The notes below the pieces were generated by a model. It did not search any database, was not told the origin of the DNA, and saw only the letters and a program-made list of their open reading frames with translations. This document shows positions 24,745 to 33,917 of a stretch of 64,000 bases of DNA, one piece after another. The position numbers and the translations under genes are program-made. Source of the stretch: Bradyrhizobium oligotrophicum S58 (GTDB lineage Bacteria; Pseudomonadota; Alphaproteobacteria; Rhizobiales; Xanthobacteraceae); NCBI RefSeq assembly GCF_000344805.1, contig NC_020453.1, positions 868,001 to 932,000 on the forward strand. Direction: 5' to 3'. The number at the start of each line of letters is the position of its first letter. The first letter of the stretch is position 1.

Positions 24745-26463
24745 ATGACGGCAGATGATGGGATCGGCACGGATGCGACGGCACAACGGGCGGAGCTCGC
24801 GAAGACGCTGCCGCGCTTCGACCAGACTTTTCCGGAGCTGACGCCGCCGGAGATTGCGCGCCTGCGCGGCTTCGGCGAGATCCAGACCTATCGCGACGGC
24901 GAGCGGCTGTTCGAGACCGGCAAGCCCGGTCCCGGCATGTTCGTGATTCTCAAAGGCCATGTCGCGATCACCCAGCGCGACGGCCTCGGCCACGTCACGC
25001 CGGTCATCGATCAGGGGCCGGGCCAGTTCCTGGCCGAGATCGCGCAGCTCTCGGGCCGCGTCGCGCTGGTCGATGGCCACGCCGAGGGCGATGTCGAGGT
25101 CATCCTGATTCGTCCCGAAAAGCTGCGGGCGCTCTTGATTGCCGAGGCCGAGCTTGGCGAGCGCATCATGCGGGCGCTGATCCTGCGCCGGGTCAATCTG
25201 ATCCAGGGCGGCGCCGGTGGCCCTGTCATGATCGGCCCGCCGCAATCGGCAGCGATCGCGCGGCTGCAGAGTTTTCTCACCCGCAACGGCTTCCCGCACC
25301 ACCTGCTCGATCCCGCCGTGGATCACGACGCGGCCGAGCTGATTGCGCGCTACTCGCCGACGCCGGCCGAACTGCCGCTGGTCGTCGTGTCCGACGGCAG
25401 CGTGCTGCGCAATCCCAGCGAGACCGAGCTGGCGCGTGCCGTCGGCATGATCGGCGGGCCGCGCGGCGAGAAGATCTACGACGTCGCCGTCGTCGGCTGC
25501 GGACCGGCCGGTCTTGCGACGGCAGTGTATGGCGCGTCCGAGGGACTGTCCGTCGCCGTGCTGGATTCGCGCGCCTTCGGCGGCCAGGCCGGCGCCAGCG
25601 CCCGCATCGAGAACTACTTTGGCTTTCCGACCGGCATCACCGGGCTGGCGCTGACTGCGCGTGCCTTCAACCAGGCGCAGAAATTCGGTGCCGAGATCAT
25701 GATCCCGGTGTCGGTCAATGCACTCGACTGCGAGCGCAAGAACGGTGCCTTCGTGCTGGCGCTGGAGGGCGGCGACGAGGTGCGGGCGCGCGCGATCGTG
25801 GTCGCGAGCGGCGCGCGCTATCGGCGTCCCGGTCTCGACCGGCTCAAGGAGTTCGAGGGCCGCGGCGTCTGGTACTGGGCCTCGCCGATCGAGGCGCGGC
25901 TGTGCGCCGGGCAGGAGGTCGCCCTCGTCGGCGGCGGCAATTCCGCCGGCCAGGCCGCGGTGTTCTTGTCCGGCCACGTCAAGAAGGTGCGGATGATCAT
26001 CCGCGGCGGCGGGCTCGCCGCCTCGATGTCGCGCTATCTGATCGAGCGCATCGAGGCGACGCCGAACATCGAGCTGTTGTTCAACACCGAGGTGGTTGCG
26101 CTCGACGGCGGAGCCGATACCGGGCTCGAACGCATCACCTTGAAGAGCCGGCTGTCGGGCGAGCAGGCGCCTGCCGAGATCCGCAATCTGTTTCTGTTCG
26201 TCGGCGCCGATCCGGCCACCGGCTGGCTCGGCGATTGCGGCGTCACACTCGACCGTGCCGGCTTCGTCGTCACCGGCGCGCAGTCGGAGCAGAATGCCGG
26301 GCGGATGGTGTCGCCGCTGGAGACCTCGGTGCCCGGCGTCTTCGCGGTCGGCGACGTGCGTTCCGGCTCGGTCAAGCGCGTCGGCGGCGCGATCGGCGAG
26401 GGCGCCCAGGTGGTCGCCGCGCTGCATGGGTTTCTCGCCGATGCGCTGGTGCCGCCGGTCTGA
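24745..26463 (+). CDS. cNMP-binding domain / thioredoxin-reductase-like fusion protein
   Basis: About 572 residues from ATG 24745 (GGGGAC upstream); a TTG at 24718 would add nine. Residues about 25-135 are a cyclic-nucleotide-binding fold (ETGKPGPGMFVILKGHVAIT, GPGQFLAEIAQLSGR). A short glutaredoxin-like linker region follows, then an FAD/NAD(P) oxidoreductase of the TrxR type from about residue 245: VVGCGPAGLATAVYGASEG, GGQAGASARIENYFGFP, LVGGGNSAGQAAVFL, FAVGDVRSGSVKRVGGAIGEG. The redox CxxC of TrxR is not there; the matching spot reads YWASPIEARLC. So it probably uses FAD and NAD(P)H but does not reduce thioredoxin the usual way. It lies just upstream of murA. Confidence 0.87.
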   Translation: MTADDGIGTDATAQRAELAKTLPRFDQTFPELTPPEIARLRGFGEIQTYRDGERLFETGKPGPGMFVILKGHVAITQRDGLGHVTPVIDQGPGQFLAEIAQLSGRVALVDGHAEGDVEVILIRPEKLRALLIAEAELGERIMRALILRRVNLIQGGAGGPVMIGPPQSAAIARLQSFLTRNGFPHHLLDPAVDHDAAELIARYSPTPAELPLVVVSDGSVLRNPSETELARAVGMIGGPRGEKIYDVAVVGCGPAGLATAVYGASEGLSVAVLDSRAFGGQAGASARIENYFGFPTGITGLALTARAFNQAQKFGAEIMIPVSVNALDCERKNGAFVLALEGGDEVRARAIVVASGARYRRPGLDRLKEFEGRGVWYWASPIEARLCAGQEVALVGGGNSAGQAAVFLSGHVKKVRMIIRGGGLAASMSRYLIERIEATPNIELLFNTEVVALDGGADTGLERITLKSRLSGEQAPAEIRNLFLFVGADPATGWLGDCGVTLDRAGFVVTGAQSEQNAGRMVSPLETSVPGVFAVGDVRSGSVKRVGGAIGEGAQVVAALHGFLADALVPPV

Positions 26464-26603
26464 TTCGTCGCGGTGGCCGCAGCGCCGGGGGATGAATTCC
26501 CCGGAGGATGCGACCTGCCGTTGCGGTCTCATCAAATCGCCGTAATGTCGGTCCTGTTGCGCCGACCTTAGCCCCATTTCCCGGCCAGCCCAGCAGGACC
26601 AGC

Positions 26604-27893
26604 ATGGATCGCATTCGCATCGTCGGCGGCAACCCGCTTCACGGCACCATCCCGATTTCGGGCGCGAAGAACGCCGCGCTGCCGCTGATGATCGCGGGCC
26701 TCCTGACGCCGGAGACGCTGATCCTGGACAACGTCCCTCGCCTCGCCGACGTCGCGCAGCTGCAGCGCATTCTCGGCAATCATGGCGTGGACATCATGTC
26801 GGTCGGGAAGCGTCCCGGCGACGGCCAGTACCAGGGCCAGACCCTGCAGATCTCCGCGGCCGACATCATCGACACGACCGCCCCCTATGAGCTGGTGTCG
26901 CGGATGCGGGCGAGCTTCTGGGTGATCGCGCCGCTGCTCGCGCGCATGCACGAGGCGCGGGTGTCCTTGCCCGGCGGCTGCGCCATCGGCACGCGGCCGG
27001 TCGATCTGCTAATCATGGCGCTGGAGAAGCTCGGCGCCAGCATCGACATCGACGCCGGCTATGTCGTCGCCAAGGCGCCGGGTGGCCTGCGCGGCGGCAC
27101 GATCGATTTCCCCAAGGTCACCGTCGGCGGCACCCATGTCGCGGTCATGGCGGCGGCGCTCGCCAAGGGCACGACCGTGATCACCAATGCCGCCTGCGAG
27201 CCGGAGATCTCCGATCTCGCCGACTGTCTCAACAAGATGGGCGCGCGCATCTCCGGCGCCGGCACGCCCCGCATCGAGATCGAGGGCGTGGCGTCGCTGC
27301 ATGGCGCGCGGCATACCGTGCTGCCCGATCGCATCGAGGCCGGCACCTATGCGATCGCGACCGCCATGACCGGCGGCGATGTCCGCCTCGCCGGCGCGCG
27401 GCCGGAGCTGTTGCAATCGGCGCTCGACGTGCTGACCGAGGCGGGCGCTGAAATCAGCAGCGATGCCGAGGGCATCCGCGTCGTCAGAAACGGCCATGGC
27501 ATCCGCCCGGTGCAGGTGACGACCGCGCCGTTCCCCGGTTTTCCGACCGACCTGCAGGCACAGCTGATGGCGCTGATGGTGCGCGCGCAGGGCGCTTCGG
27601 CGATCACCGAGACCATCTTCGAGAACCGTTTCATGCATGTCCAGGAACTGGCGCGGTTCGGCGCGCGTATCAGTCTCGACGGCGAGACCGCGCGGATCGA
27701 GGGCACGTCGAACCTGCGCGGCGCGCCGGTGATGGCGACCGATCTGCGCGCCTCGGTGTCGCTGGTCATTGCCGGGCTTGCTGCGGAAGGCGAAACCATG
27801 ATCAATCGCGTCTACCATCTCGATCGCGGCTTCGAGCGGCTGGAGGACAAGCTCAAGGCCTGCGGCGCCACGATCGAGCGCATTCGCGAGTGA
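26604..27893 (+). CDS. murA: UDP-N-acetylglucosamine 1-carboxyvinyltransferase
   Basis: 429 residues starting [20 protein letters not shown]. It transfers enolpyruvate from PEP to UDP-GlcNAc in the first committed step of peptidoglycan synthesis, in the cytoplasm. [17 protein letters not shown] holds the conserved Lys-Asn pair. The catalytic, fosfomycin-sensitive Cys is present near residue 126 in [16 protein letters not shown], and [19 protein letters not shown] is the C-terminal signature. Length equals the family norm. It heads a run of genes (DUF2948, hisD, UPF0262, phosphatase) on one strand. Confidence 0.97.
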   Translation: MDRIRIVGGNPLHGTIPISGAKNAALPLMIAGLLTPETLILDNVPRLADVAQLQRILGNHGVDIMSVGKRPGDGQYQGQTLQISAADIIDTTAPYELVSRMRASFWVIAPLLARMHEARVSLPGGCAIGTRPVDLLIMALEKLGASIDIDAGYVVAKAPGGLRGGTIDFPKVTVGGTHVAVMAAALAKGTTVITNAACEPEISDLADCLNKMGARISGAGTPRIEIEGVASLHGARHTVLPDRIEAGTYAIATAMTGGDVRLAGARPELLQSALDVLTEAGAEISSDAEGIRVVRNGHGIRPVQVTTAPFPGFPTDLQAQLMALMVRAQGASAITETIFENRFMHVQELARFGARISLDGETARIEGTSNLRGAPVMATDLRASVSLVIAGLAAEGETMINRVYHLDRGFERLEDKLKACGATIERIRE

Positions 27894-27920
27894 GAGCCGC
27901 GCCGCCAAGGGGATGATGCC

Positions 27921-28370
27921 GTGACCGACCGGCTCAAACTGATCGCGCTCGACGCCGACGATCTCGCCGTGATCTCCGCCCATGTGCAGGACGCGCGGGT
28001 GCAGGCGGCCGACATCATCTGGCGCCAGGCCGAGAAGCGGCTGGTGATCGGCATGAACCGGCTCGACTGGGACCAGGCGCTGCATGGCGAGGCCGAGCCG
28101 CGCCGTCTGCTGGCCGCGCTGCGCTTCGACCGGGTGCTGGCCTGCAAGTCGCGCCGCATCGATCTTGCCGCGCCCGAGGCCGCGTTGGAGCTGATCGGCA
28201 TCGAATTCCATGCTGGCGCTGAGCCGCCGGCCGGCAGCGCGCTGCTGCTGTTTTCCCATGGCGGCGCATTGCGGCTGGATGTCGAATGCCTGGAATGCGA
28301 GCTGACTGATCTCGGCCAGGATGACCTCGGCGTCGGCGACCTCGACGACGTCCCGCCGCTGACGGGGTGA
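27921..28370 (+). CDS. DUF2948 family protein
   Basis: 149 residues from GTG 27921, with AAGGGGATG upstream. LIALDADDLAVISAHVQDA and ADIIWRQAEKRLVIGMNRLDW match the family that sits between murA and hisD in many alphaproteobacteria. The function is unknown. The C-terminus is acidic (LGVGDLDDVPPLTG). The 27-bp gap after murA and the shared strand suggest one transcript. Confidence 0.88.
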   Translation: MTDRLKLIALDADDLAVISAHVQDARVQAADIIWRQAEKRLVIGMNRLDWDQALHGEAEPRRLLAALRFDRVLACKSRRIDLAAPEAALELIGIEFHAGAEPPAGSALLLFSHGGALRLDVECLECELTDLGQDDLGVGDLDDVPPLTG

Positions 28371-28457
28371 GGGCCGGTTCAAAGGGTTGACGGCCCCGCG
28401 CTGCCGCGCCATTGAGCAGGAGGTCGGGGGCAGCCACCCCTTCGGAAAGTGCCAGAG

Positions 28458-29753
28458 ATGCCCATTCGCCTGTCCCGCGCCAGCACCGATTTCGACACCC
28501 AGTTTCGGCAGTTTCTCGCCGCCAAGCGCGAGACCTCCGCCGACGTCGAAGCCGCCGCCCGCGCCATCGTCGACGATGTCGCCAAACGCGGTGATGCGGC
28601 GCTGCTCGAGGCGACGCGCAAGTTCGACCGGCTGGAGCTGACTGCGTCGTCGCTGCGCGTCACGCCCGCCGAGATCGAGGCCGCCGTGAAGGTCTGCGAC
28701 GCCGCAACGGTCGATGCGCTGAAATTCGCCCGCGACCGCATCGAGGCGTTTCATCTCAGGCAGCTGCCGCAGGACCAGCGCTTCACCGACGAAGCCGGCG
28801 TCGAGCTCGGTTGGCGCTGGAGCGCGATCGAGTCGGCCGGCCTCTATGTGCCCGGCGGCACCGCGGCCTATCCGTCGTCGGTGCTGATGAATGCCATCCC
28901 CGCCAAGGTCGCGGGCGTCGGGCGTCTGGTGATGGTGGTGCCGTCGCCGGACGGCAGGCTCAACCCGCTGGTGCTGGCCGCCGCCCATCTCGGCGGCGTC
29001 TCCGAGATCTACCGCGTCGGCGGCGCCCAGGCCGTAGCGGCGCTGGCGCATGGCACCGCGACGATCGCGCCGGTCGCCAAGATCGTCGGGCCCGGAAATG
29101 CCTATGTCGCCGCCGCCAAGCGGCTGGTGTTCGGCAAGGTCGGCATCGACATGATCGCCGGCCCCTCCGAGGTGCTGGTCATCGCCGACGACAGCGGCAA
29201 TGCCGACTGGATCGCGGCCGACCTCCTGGCCCAGGCCGAGCATGACGCCAGCGCCCAGTCGATCCTGATCACCGACAGCCGCCGCCTGGCGGACGACGTC
29301 GCCCGCGCCGTCGAGGGCCAGCTCAAGACCTTGCCGCGCGCCGGGATCGCCGGCGCCTCCTGGGCCGATTTCGGCGCCATCATCGAAGTCGACCGCCTCG
29401 ACCAGGCCGTGCCGCTGGCGGACGCCATCGCGGCCGAGCATCTGGAGATCATGACTGCCGATCCCGACGCGTTCGCGGCCCGGGTGCGCAATGCGGGCGC
29501 CATCTTCCTGGGCGCGCACACGCCGGAGGCGATCGGCGACTATGTCGGCGGCTCCAATCACGTGCTGCCGACCGCGCGCTCGGCGCGGTTCTCCTCGGGG
29601 CTCGGCGTGCTCGACTTCATGAAGCGCACGTCGCTGTTGAAATGCGGTCCGGACCAGTTGCGCGCGCTGGGTCCAGCGGCGATGACTCTGGGGCGGGCCG
29701 AGGGCCTCGAGGCCCATTCGCGCTCCGTGGGAATACGCCTCAACCTGCCATGA
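28458..29753 (+). CDS. hisD: Histidinol dehydrogenase
   Basis: 431 residues from ATG 28458 (E. coli HisD has 434). It catalyses the last two oxidation steps of histidine synthesis, histidinol to histidine, with NAD+ and zinc. Recognisable: [54 protein letters not shown], and [14 protein letters not shown] with zinc-ligand candidates. The stop overlaps the start of the UPF0262 gene (ATGA), so they are translationally coupled. Confidence 0.97.
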   Translation: MPIRLSRASTDFDTQFRQFLAAKRETSADVEAAARAIVDDVAKRGDAALLEATRKFDRLELTASSLRVTPAEIEAAVKVCDAATVDALKFARDRIEAFHLRQLPQDQRFTDEAGVELGWRWSAIESAGLYVPGGTAAYPSSVLMNAIPAKVAGVGRLVMVVPSPDGRLNPLVLAAAHLGGVSEIYRVGGAQAVAALAHGTATIAPVAKIVGPGNAYVAAAKRLVFGKVGIDMIAGPSEVLVIADDSGNADWIAADLLAQAEHDASAQSILITDSRRLADDVARAVEGQLKTLPRAGIAGASWADFGAIIEVDRLDQAVPLADAIAAEHLEIMTADPDAFAARVRNAGAIFLGAHTPEAIGDYVGGSNHVLPTARSARFSSGLGVLDFMKRTSLLKCGPDQLRALGPAAMTLGRAEGLEAHSRSVGIRLNLP

Positions 29754-30256
29754 CCCAGCACCCGCCAGGCGACGACCGGACCAATCGCATCGTGGCGGTG
29801 ACGCTCGACGAGGAGTCGATCGGCCGCTCCGGTCCGGACATCGAGCATGAGCGGGCGATCGCGATCTACGACCTCGTCGAGGAGAATCTGTTCGCGCCCG
29901 AAGGCGCCGACGGCGCCGGTCCCTTCACTTTGCATCTCGGCATCACCGCCAACCGGCTGATGTTCGACATCCGCCGCGAGGACGGCACCCCGGTCGTGAC
30001 GCATCTGCTGTCGCTGTCGCCGTTCCGGCGGATCGTGAAGGACTATTTCATGATCTGCGACAGCTACTACCAGGCGATCCGCACCGCCACGCCGGACAAG
30101 ATCGAGGCCATCGACATGGGCCGCCGCGGCATCCATGACGAGGGCTCGCGCACCCTGCAGGAGCGGCTCAAGGGCAAGGTGCGGGTCGATTTCGAGACCT
30201 CGCGCCGGCTGTTCACCTTGATCACGGTGCTGCACTGGAAGGGCGAGGGCCAGTGA
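29750..30256 (+). CDS. UPF0262 family protein
   Basis: 168 residues starting [20 protein letters not shown]. The family pattern is clear: [52 protein letters not shown], and [18 protein letters not shown]. Function unknown; the family is restricted to alphaproteobacteria and always found near hisD. Start overlaps the hisD stop by 4 bp. Confidence 0.92.
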   Translation: MTQHPPGDDRTNRIVAVTLDEESIGRSGPDIEHERAIAIYDLVEENLFAPEGADGAGPFTLHLGITANRLMFDIRREDGTPVVTHLLSLSPFRRIVKDYFMICDSYYQAIRTATPDKIEAIDMGRRGIHDEGSRTLQERLKGKVRVDFETSRRLFTLITVLHWKGEGQ

Positions 30257-30310
30257 TGCCGCCGGCTGCCAACAGCACGTCCAAGCTTTCGACCGAGGGC
30301 GCGTAGGCGC

Positions 30311-30781
30311 ATGGCCGAGGGGCCGCCGCGCGCGCGCCAGCCGCAGGCGGTGCTGTTCGCCTGTGGCCAGAACAGCGTCCGCTCGCCGATGGCCGAGAGC
30401 CTGCTGCGGCAGATGTTTCCGAAAGGCCTGTATGTCCGCTCCGCCGGCGTCAAGAAGGGTGAGCTCGATCCGTTCGCCGTGTCCGTGATGGCCGAGCTCG
30501 GCCAGGACATCTCGCAGCACAAGCCGACCACCTTCGAGGAGCTCGAGGACTGGGAGGGGCTGAACTTCGACCTCATCATCACCCTCTCTCCGGAAGCGCA
30601 TCACAAGGCCCTCGAGCTGACCCGCACCGTCGCCGCCGACGTCGAATACTGGCCGACGCCCGATCCGACCGGCACCGACGGCAATCGCGAGCAGAAGCTT
30701 GCAGCGTATCGCGAGGTCTGCGACGGCCTGTTCACGCGGATCCGCAAGCGCTTCGCCAAGCCGGGCCCTGCGGGCTTGTGA
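30311..30781 (+). CDS. Low-molecular-weight protein tyrosine phosphatase / arsenate reductase-like protein
   Basis: 156 residues. The phosphatase P-loop C18-x5-R24-S is in LFACGQNSVRSPMAESLL, and the general-acid Asp is likely in WPTPDPTGT. RSAGVKKGELDPFAVSVM and ISQHKPTTFEELED agree with the LMW-PTP/ArsC fold. It is cytoplasmic. Whether it acts on phosphotyrosine proteins or arsenate cannot be told; the extra thiols of thioredoxin-linked ArsC are not evident, which favours a phosphatase. Confidence 0.88.
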   Translation: MAEGPPRARQPQAVLFACGQNSVRSPMAESLLRQMFPKGLYVRSAGVKKGELDPFAVSVMAELGQDISQHKPTTFEELEDWEGLNFDLIITLSPEAHHKALELTRTVAADVEYWPTPDPTGTDGNREQKLAAYREVCDGLFTRIRKRFAKPGPAGL

Positions 30782-30980
30782 GTTCCGGAGGCCGGTTCCC
30801 GAGCCGGTGTCATCGAACCGAAATACCAACGTCGTCCGCCGCTCAAACTGAGCCCGTAGAGCAGGCCTGTCGCAGCCTTGTCGCAGCGTTGTAGCGCCTT
30901 GGCGGGTTGTGGAATGACAGCCCTTCCGATAGGTTCCGCGCGCCCGCCCCACAGCTTTCGAATCCCCTAGCGAAATCAGC

Positions 30981-31610
30981 ATGCTCGGCCGTCCCAAAAT
31001 CGTTCTCGCATCCGGTTCGCCGAGGCGTCTGGCGCTGCTCAATCAGGCCGGCATCGAGCCCGATGCGCTGCGCCCCGCCGATGTCGACGAGACGCCGAAG
31101 CGCGGCGAGCTGCCGCGCGCCTGCGCCAATCGTCTGGCCCGCGCCAAGGCCGACGCGGCGCTGAAATCGGTCCAGCTCGACGACGAGCTGCGCGGCGCCT
31201 TCATCATCTCCGCCGACACCGTGGTCGCGGTCGGCCGCCGCATCCTCCCGAAGGCCAACCTGGTCGACGAGGCCTCGCAGTGCCTGCGCCTGCTCTCCGG
31301 CCGCAACCACCGCGTCTACACCGCGATCACCCTGGTGACGCCGAAGGAGGCGTTCCGCCAACGCCTGGTCGAGACCCGCGTCCGCTTCAAGCGGCTCAGC
31401 GAGGACGACATCCAGGCCTATATCGGCTCCGGCGAATGGCGGGGGAAGGCCGGCGGCTACGCGGTGCAGGGCATCGCCGGCTCGTTCGTGGTCAAGATGG
31501 TTGGCTCCTACACCAATGTCGTCGGCCTGCCGCTGTACGAGACCACGACCCTGCTCGCCGGCGAGGGCTTTCCGATCCGCTTCGGCTGGCTCAACACGGT
31601 CGGTGTCTGA
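30981..31610 (+). CDS. maf: Maf-like nucleotide pyrophosphatase
   Basis: 209 residues starting [20 protein letters not shown]. Maf proteins hydrolyse dTTP/UTP or modified nucleotides to the monophosphate, a house-cleaning role. SGSPRR is the N-terminal signature; [17 protein letters not shown] holds the conserved Asp; [20 protein letters not shown] and [14 protein letters not shown] form the rest of the site. The gap before it (30782-30980) contains no gene; infA, often found here in relatives, is absent. Confidence 0.93.
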
Positions 31611-31624
31611 GGCATCTCTTGTTT

Positions 31625-31673
31625 GAGCATGATCTTTTCGGAAAACCGGTGCCCACTTTTCCGGATCATGCTC
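31625..31673. repeat. Nested inverted repeat GAGCATGATC...GATCATGCTC
   Basis: A perfect 10-bp outer pair (31625-31634 with 31664-31673) encloses CGGAAAA/TTTTCCG. The unit lies directly after maf and could stop transcription; it also matches a dispersed rhizobial repeat I recall. Confidence 0.7.
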
Positions 31674-31715
31674 GCGGGGGTGCATCGATCCGTCCGGCCT
31701 CCTAAATAGCGACCG

Positions 31716-31913
31716 ATGACAGACGAATCGCCCAAGCCCGCCACCGCCCCATCCGCCAGGCCCGCCGGCCGCTGCCCGATCTGCCGCCGGCCCTCGACCG
31801 AGGCGGTGCGCCCGTTCTGCTCGCCACGCTGCCGCGACGTCGACCTGCATCGCTGGCTCAGCGGCTCCTATGTCATCCCGGCCGTCGAAGGCGACGAGGA
31901 CGACGTCGAATAA
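31716..31913 (+). CDS. yacG: DNA gyrase inhibitor YacG
   Basis: 65 residues. The single zinc site is CPIC-x15-C-x3-C (RCPICRRPSTEAVRPFCSPR then CRDVDLHRWLSG). Known members bind GyrB and inhibit gyrase. The N-terminal 17 residues are a Pro/Ala-rich lead and the tail is acidic (EGDEDDVE). The order maf-yacG-tRNA-Phe is normal for related genomes. Confidence 0.93.
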   Translation: MTDESPKPATAPSARPAGRCPICRRPSTEAVRPFCSPRCRDVDLHRWLSGSYVIPAVEGDEDDVE

Positions 31914-32036
31914 GGCCGTGGTTTCATGGCCTTGCACCGGCGGCGCCGGCCGTCCCGGGGCCTTCCGTGCAACGGCGAAAGGAATGTGAAAACTTCCCCT
32001 CTCGGCGGTAGACAGCACCGTCCGGTCCCACTATAA

Positions 32037-32060
32037 CCCGCCGGCTCGCCGGGCTTTTTT
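32037..32060 (+). terminator. Possible terminator after yacG
   Basis: A short GC hairpin (CCGG-CTCG-CCGG at 32041-32052) is followed by GCTTTTTT. The stem is only 4 bp unless the flanking CCCG/CGGG pair instead; the T run supports termination just before tRNA-Phe. Confidence 0.45.
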
Positions 32061-32076
32061 GCCCCTCACGAGACCT

Positions 32077-32152
32077 GCCCAGGTAGCTCAGTTGGTAGAG
32101 CATGCGACTGAAAATCGCAGTGTCGGTGGTTCGATCCCGCCCCTGGGCACCA
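32077..32152 (+). tRNA. tRNA-Phe (anticodon GAA), integration target
   Basis: Starts GCCCAGGTAGCTCAGTTGGT and ends with CCTGGGC, A and an encoded CCA. Anticodon stem TGCGA/TCGCA with loop CTGAAAA gives GAA. A tyrosine integrase gene begins 204 bp downstream in the same direction, the usual layout of an element integrated at the tRNA 3' end. Confidence 0.96.
32128..32152 (+). other. Probable attachment site (attL) of the island, at tRNA-Phe 3' end
   Basis: Inferred: P4-type integrases recombine in the T-arm and 3' end of tRNA genes, here GGTTCGATCCCGCCCCTGGG and the CCA end. No second copy of this segment was found to the right inside the window, so the exact core length and the far end are unknown. 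Confidence 0.5.
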
Positions 32153-32234
32153 TCCCCCTTTCCGGCCTCGTCCTTTTTCGTCCCCGCTGGTTCGCGACAC
32201 GACGAAAACCGTCATAAAATCAGGCTTTTCGTGC

Positions 32235-32240
32235 TATAAT
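32235..32240 (+). promoter_or_regulatory. Candidate -10 box upstream of the integrase
   Basis: A perfect TATAAT lies 116 bp before the integrase start in GC-rich surroundings. The -35 region at the expected spacing is poor (TCATAA). A 10-bp direct repeat GGTTCGCGAC flanks it at 32189-32198 and 32253-32262, perhaps a protein-binding site. Confidence 0.35.
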
Positions 32241-32286
32241 ACCGCTTGAAACGGTTCGCGACCGTTCGGGAGCATCCGGCGTTTTC

Positions 32287-32325
32287 GGGTACACTGTGGG
32301 TACACTGGGAAGGCCGGGTACACTG
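32287..32325 (+). repeat. Three direct repeats GGGTACACTG upstream of the integrase
   Basis: Exact 10-bp copies at 32287-32296, 32298-32307 and 32316-32325, spaced 11 and 18 bp apart. They lie between the tRNA and the integrase start, where arm-type integrase or excisionase sites are expected. I recall similar GGGTACA repeats near other tRNA-linked integrases. Confidence 0.75.
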
Positions 32326-32355
32326 GCGTGTCGCTCGATCGCGGAGGGCCTTCCC

Positions 32356-33645
32356 ATGGATGAGCTGAGCGACACGAAGATCCGCAATGCCGCGCCCGCG
32401 GCCAAGGAATACGCGCTTGCTGACGGCCAGGGTCTCAGCCTCGTTGTCCGGCCCAACGGAACCAAGCTCTGGCTCTACCGCTACCGCTTCGCAGGTAAGC
32501 GCAAGAACCTGTCGTTCGGGACCTTTCCCGGCGTCGGCCTAAAGGCTGCGCGCGACAAGCGCCATGACGCCGAAAAGCTGCTCGACCAGGGGCAGGATCC
32601 TGTCGTCGTGCGCGAGGCCAAGCGGCGGGAAGACGAAAAGCTCAGGCACACGTTCCGAGCCGTCGGCGAAGAGTGGGTAACCACGAAGCTCGAGAAGGAG
32701 AACAAGGCCGAGGCTACGATCAAGCGCGAGCGATGGAATCTCGATCAGCTCTATCGCGAGATCGGGGACCGGCCGCTCTGTGAGATTGCCCCGCCGGAGT
32801 TGCTGACGGCATTGCGCCGCGTCGAGGCGCGGGGTCGGTTCTACACCGTTGGGCGGTTGCGATCGACAGCCTCACGGGTCTTTCAGTTTGGCGTCGGTGC
32901 CGCCTATTGCGACAGCGATCCTACCCGCGACTTGAAGCATGCCTTGACGAGGGCGCCCAAAGGCAGCCCGCGCCCAGCGCTGACCGACCCAGACGATGTC
33001 GGCGATCTGATGCGACGGATTGAGGTCTACGACGCCAAGAACGGCGGATTGGTGCGTTACGCGCTCAAGCTGATCGCCTTGACCATGGTTCGGCCTGGAG
33101 AGCTAAGGCTGGCGGAATGGAGCGAGTTCAACGAGGCGAACTGCATATGGCTCATCCCGGCTGCGAAAATGAAGATGCGGGATGATCATGAGGTGCCGCT
33201 CTCCCGACAGGCGCTCGCCGTGCTCGCCGAGCTGCGGCCCTTGACCGGCCGCGGCCGCTATCTGTTCTCGCATGACGATAATGTGCCGATGTCGGACAAC
33301 ACGATCAACAAGGCGTTGCGGATCATGGGCTATGACACCGGCCCCGGTGGCGACCACTGCGCGCATGGCTTTCGCTCGAGCGCCTCGACCCTGCTCAATG
33401 AAGAAGGTGTGTTCGACGGTGACGTGGTGGAAGCCCAGCTTGCCCACGAAACGGAGGAGAAGAAAAGACGGCGCCGGGACGAGGTGGTGCGGCGTCAGCT
33501 TGCTAAGGGAGATAAGAACAAGATCCGCGGCATCTATAATCGGGCGGCCTATTGGAACGAACGAGTCCGGCTTATGCAGCATTGGGCCGATCGTCTCGAT
33601 CGTCTCCGCGAGCGACAGGGCGAGCCGCTGCGCAAATCTGCTTAG
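32356..33645 (+). CDS. int: Tyrosine-type site-specific integrase (P4 family)
   Basis: 429 residues from ATG 32356 (MDELSDTKIRNAAPAAKEYA). The N-terminal DUF4102-like arm-binding domain has LSDTKIRNA and GLSLVVRPNGTKLWLYRYRF. The catalytic domain has Arg in TMVRPGELRLAEW, His-x-x-Arg in HGFRSSASTLL, a second His in QLAHETE, and the nucleophile Tyr near IYNRAAYWNERVRLMQHWAD. A charged insert of about 20 residues follows QLAH. It should catalyse integration and excision at tRNA-Phe. Its end overlaps the convergent excisionase-like gene by 4 bp. Confidence 0.95.
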   Translation: MDELSDTKIRNAAPAAKEYALADGQGLSLVVRPNGTKLWLYRYRFAGKRKNLSFGTFPGVGLKAARDKRHDAEKLLDQGQDPVVVREAKRREDEKLRHTFRAVGEEWVTTKLEKENKAEATIKRERWNLDQLYREIGDRPLCEIAPPELLTALRRVEARGRFYTVGRLRSTASRVFQFGVGAAYCDSDPTRDLKHALTRAPKGSPRPALTDPDDVGDLMRRIEVYDAKNGGLVRYALKLIALTMVRPGELRLAEWSEFNEANCIWLIPAAKMKMRDDHEVPLSRQALAVLAELRPLTGRGRYLFSHDDNVPMSDNTINKALRIMGYDTGPGGDHCAHGFRSSASTLLNEEGVFDGDVVEAQLAHETEEKKRRRRDEVVRRQLAKGDKNKIRGIYNRAAYWNERVRLMQHWADRLDRLRERQGEPLRKSA

Positions 33646-33917
33646 ATTGCAGCGCGGGATTCGACCCGCGGCAGAGAGGCGTGATAGTCATCGATGCTAT
33701 CGAGATCGATGAGCGTCTTTCCTCCCATTTTGTAGGCCCTGATTCGCTGCCGCGCGATCAGCTCGTATGCTTTCGTTTTGCCGAATTTTCCGTAGCGGCA
33801 ACCGTCCTTGAACTCGACGAGACGGCGCTGCTTGACGTTATTGCTATCAGTTTTGCCCATTGAGGTGTCTTGATCGAATGGGTTCGGCACTTGAACAGGA
33901 AAATTGGTGTTGACCAC
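33642..33917 (-). CDS. Excisionase-like / helix-turn-helix DNA-binding protein
   Basis: 91 residues. The segment GKFGKTKAYELIARQRIRAYK then MGGKTLIDLDSIDDYHASLP is the short winged-helix pattern of excisionase-type proteins (AlpA/Xis/MerR-like). An internal start at MGKTDSNNVKQRRLVEFKDG would give about 72 residues, a more usual size. Location tail-to-tail with the integrase suggests it controls direction of recombination or integrase expression. Confidence 0.75.
   Translation of the reverse strand: MVNTNFPVQVPNPFDQDTSMGKTDSNNVKQRRLVEFKDGCRYGKFGKTKAYELIARQRIRAYKMGGKTLIDLDSIDDYHASLPRVESRAAI

Noticed and set aside
27009..29717. A 902-codon minus-strand open frame opposite murA, DUF2948 and hisD
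   Set aside because: It is the shadow of three well-supported plus-strand genes; its translation is Arg/Gly/Asp/His-rich with no domain, typical of antisense frames in GC-rich DNA.
32287..32325. CRISPR-like spacing of the GGGTACACTG repeats
   Set aside because: Repeats are only 10 bp, spacers 1 and 8 bp, and no cas genes are present; they fit integrase/excisionase binding sites.
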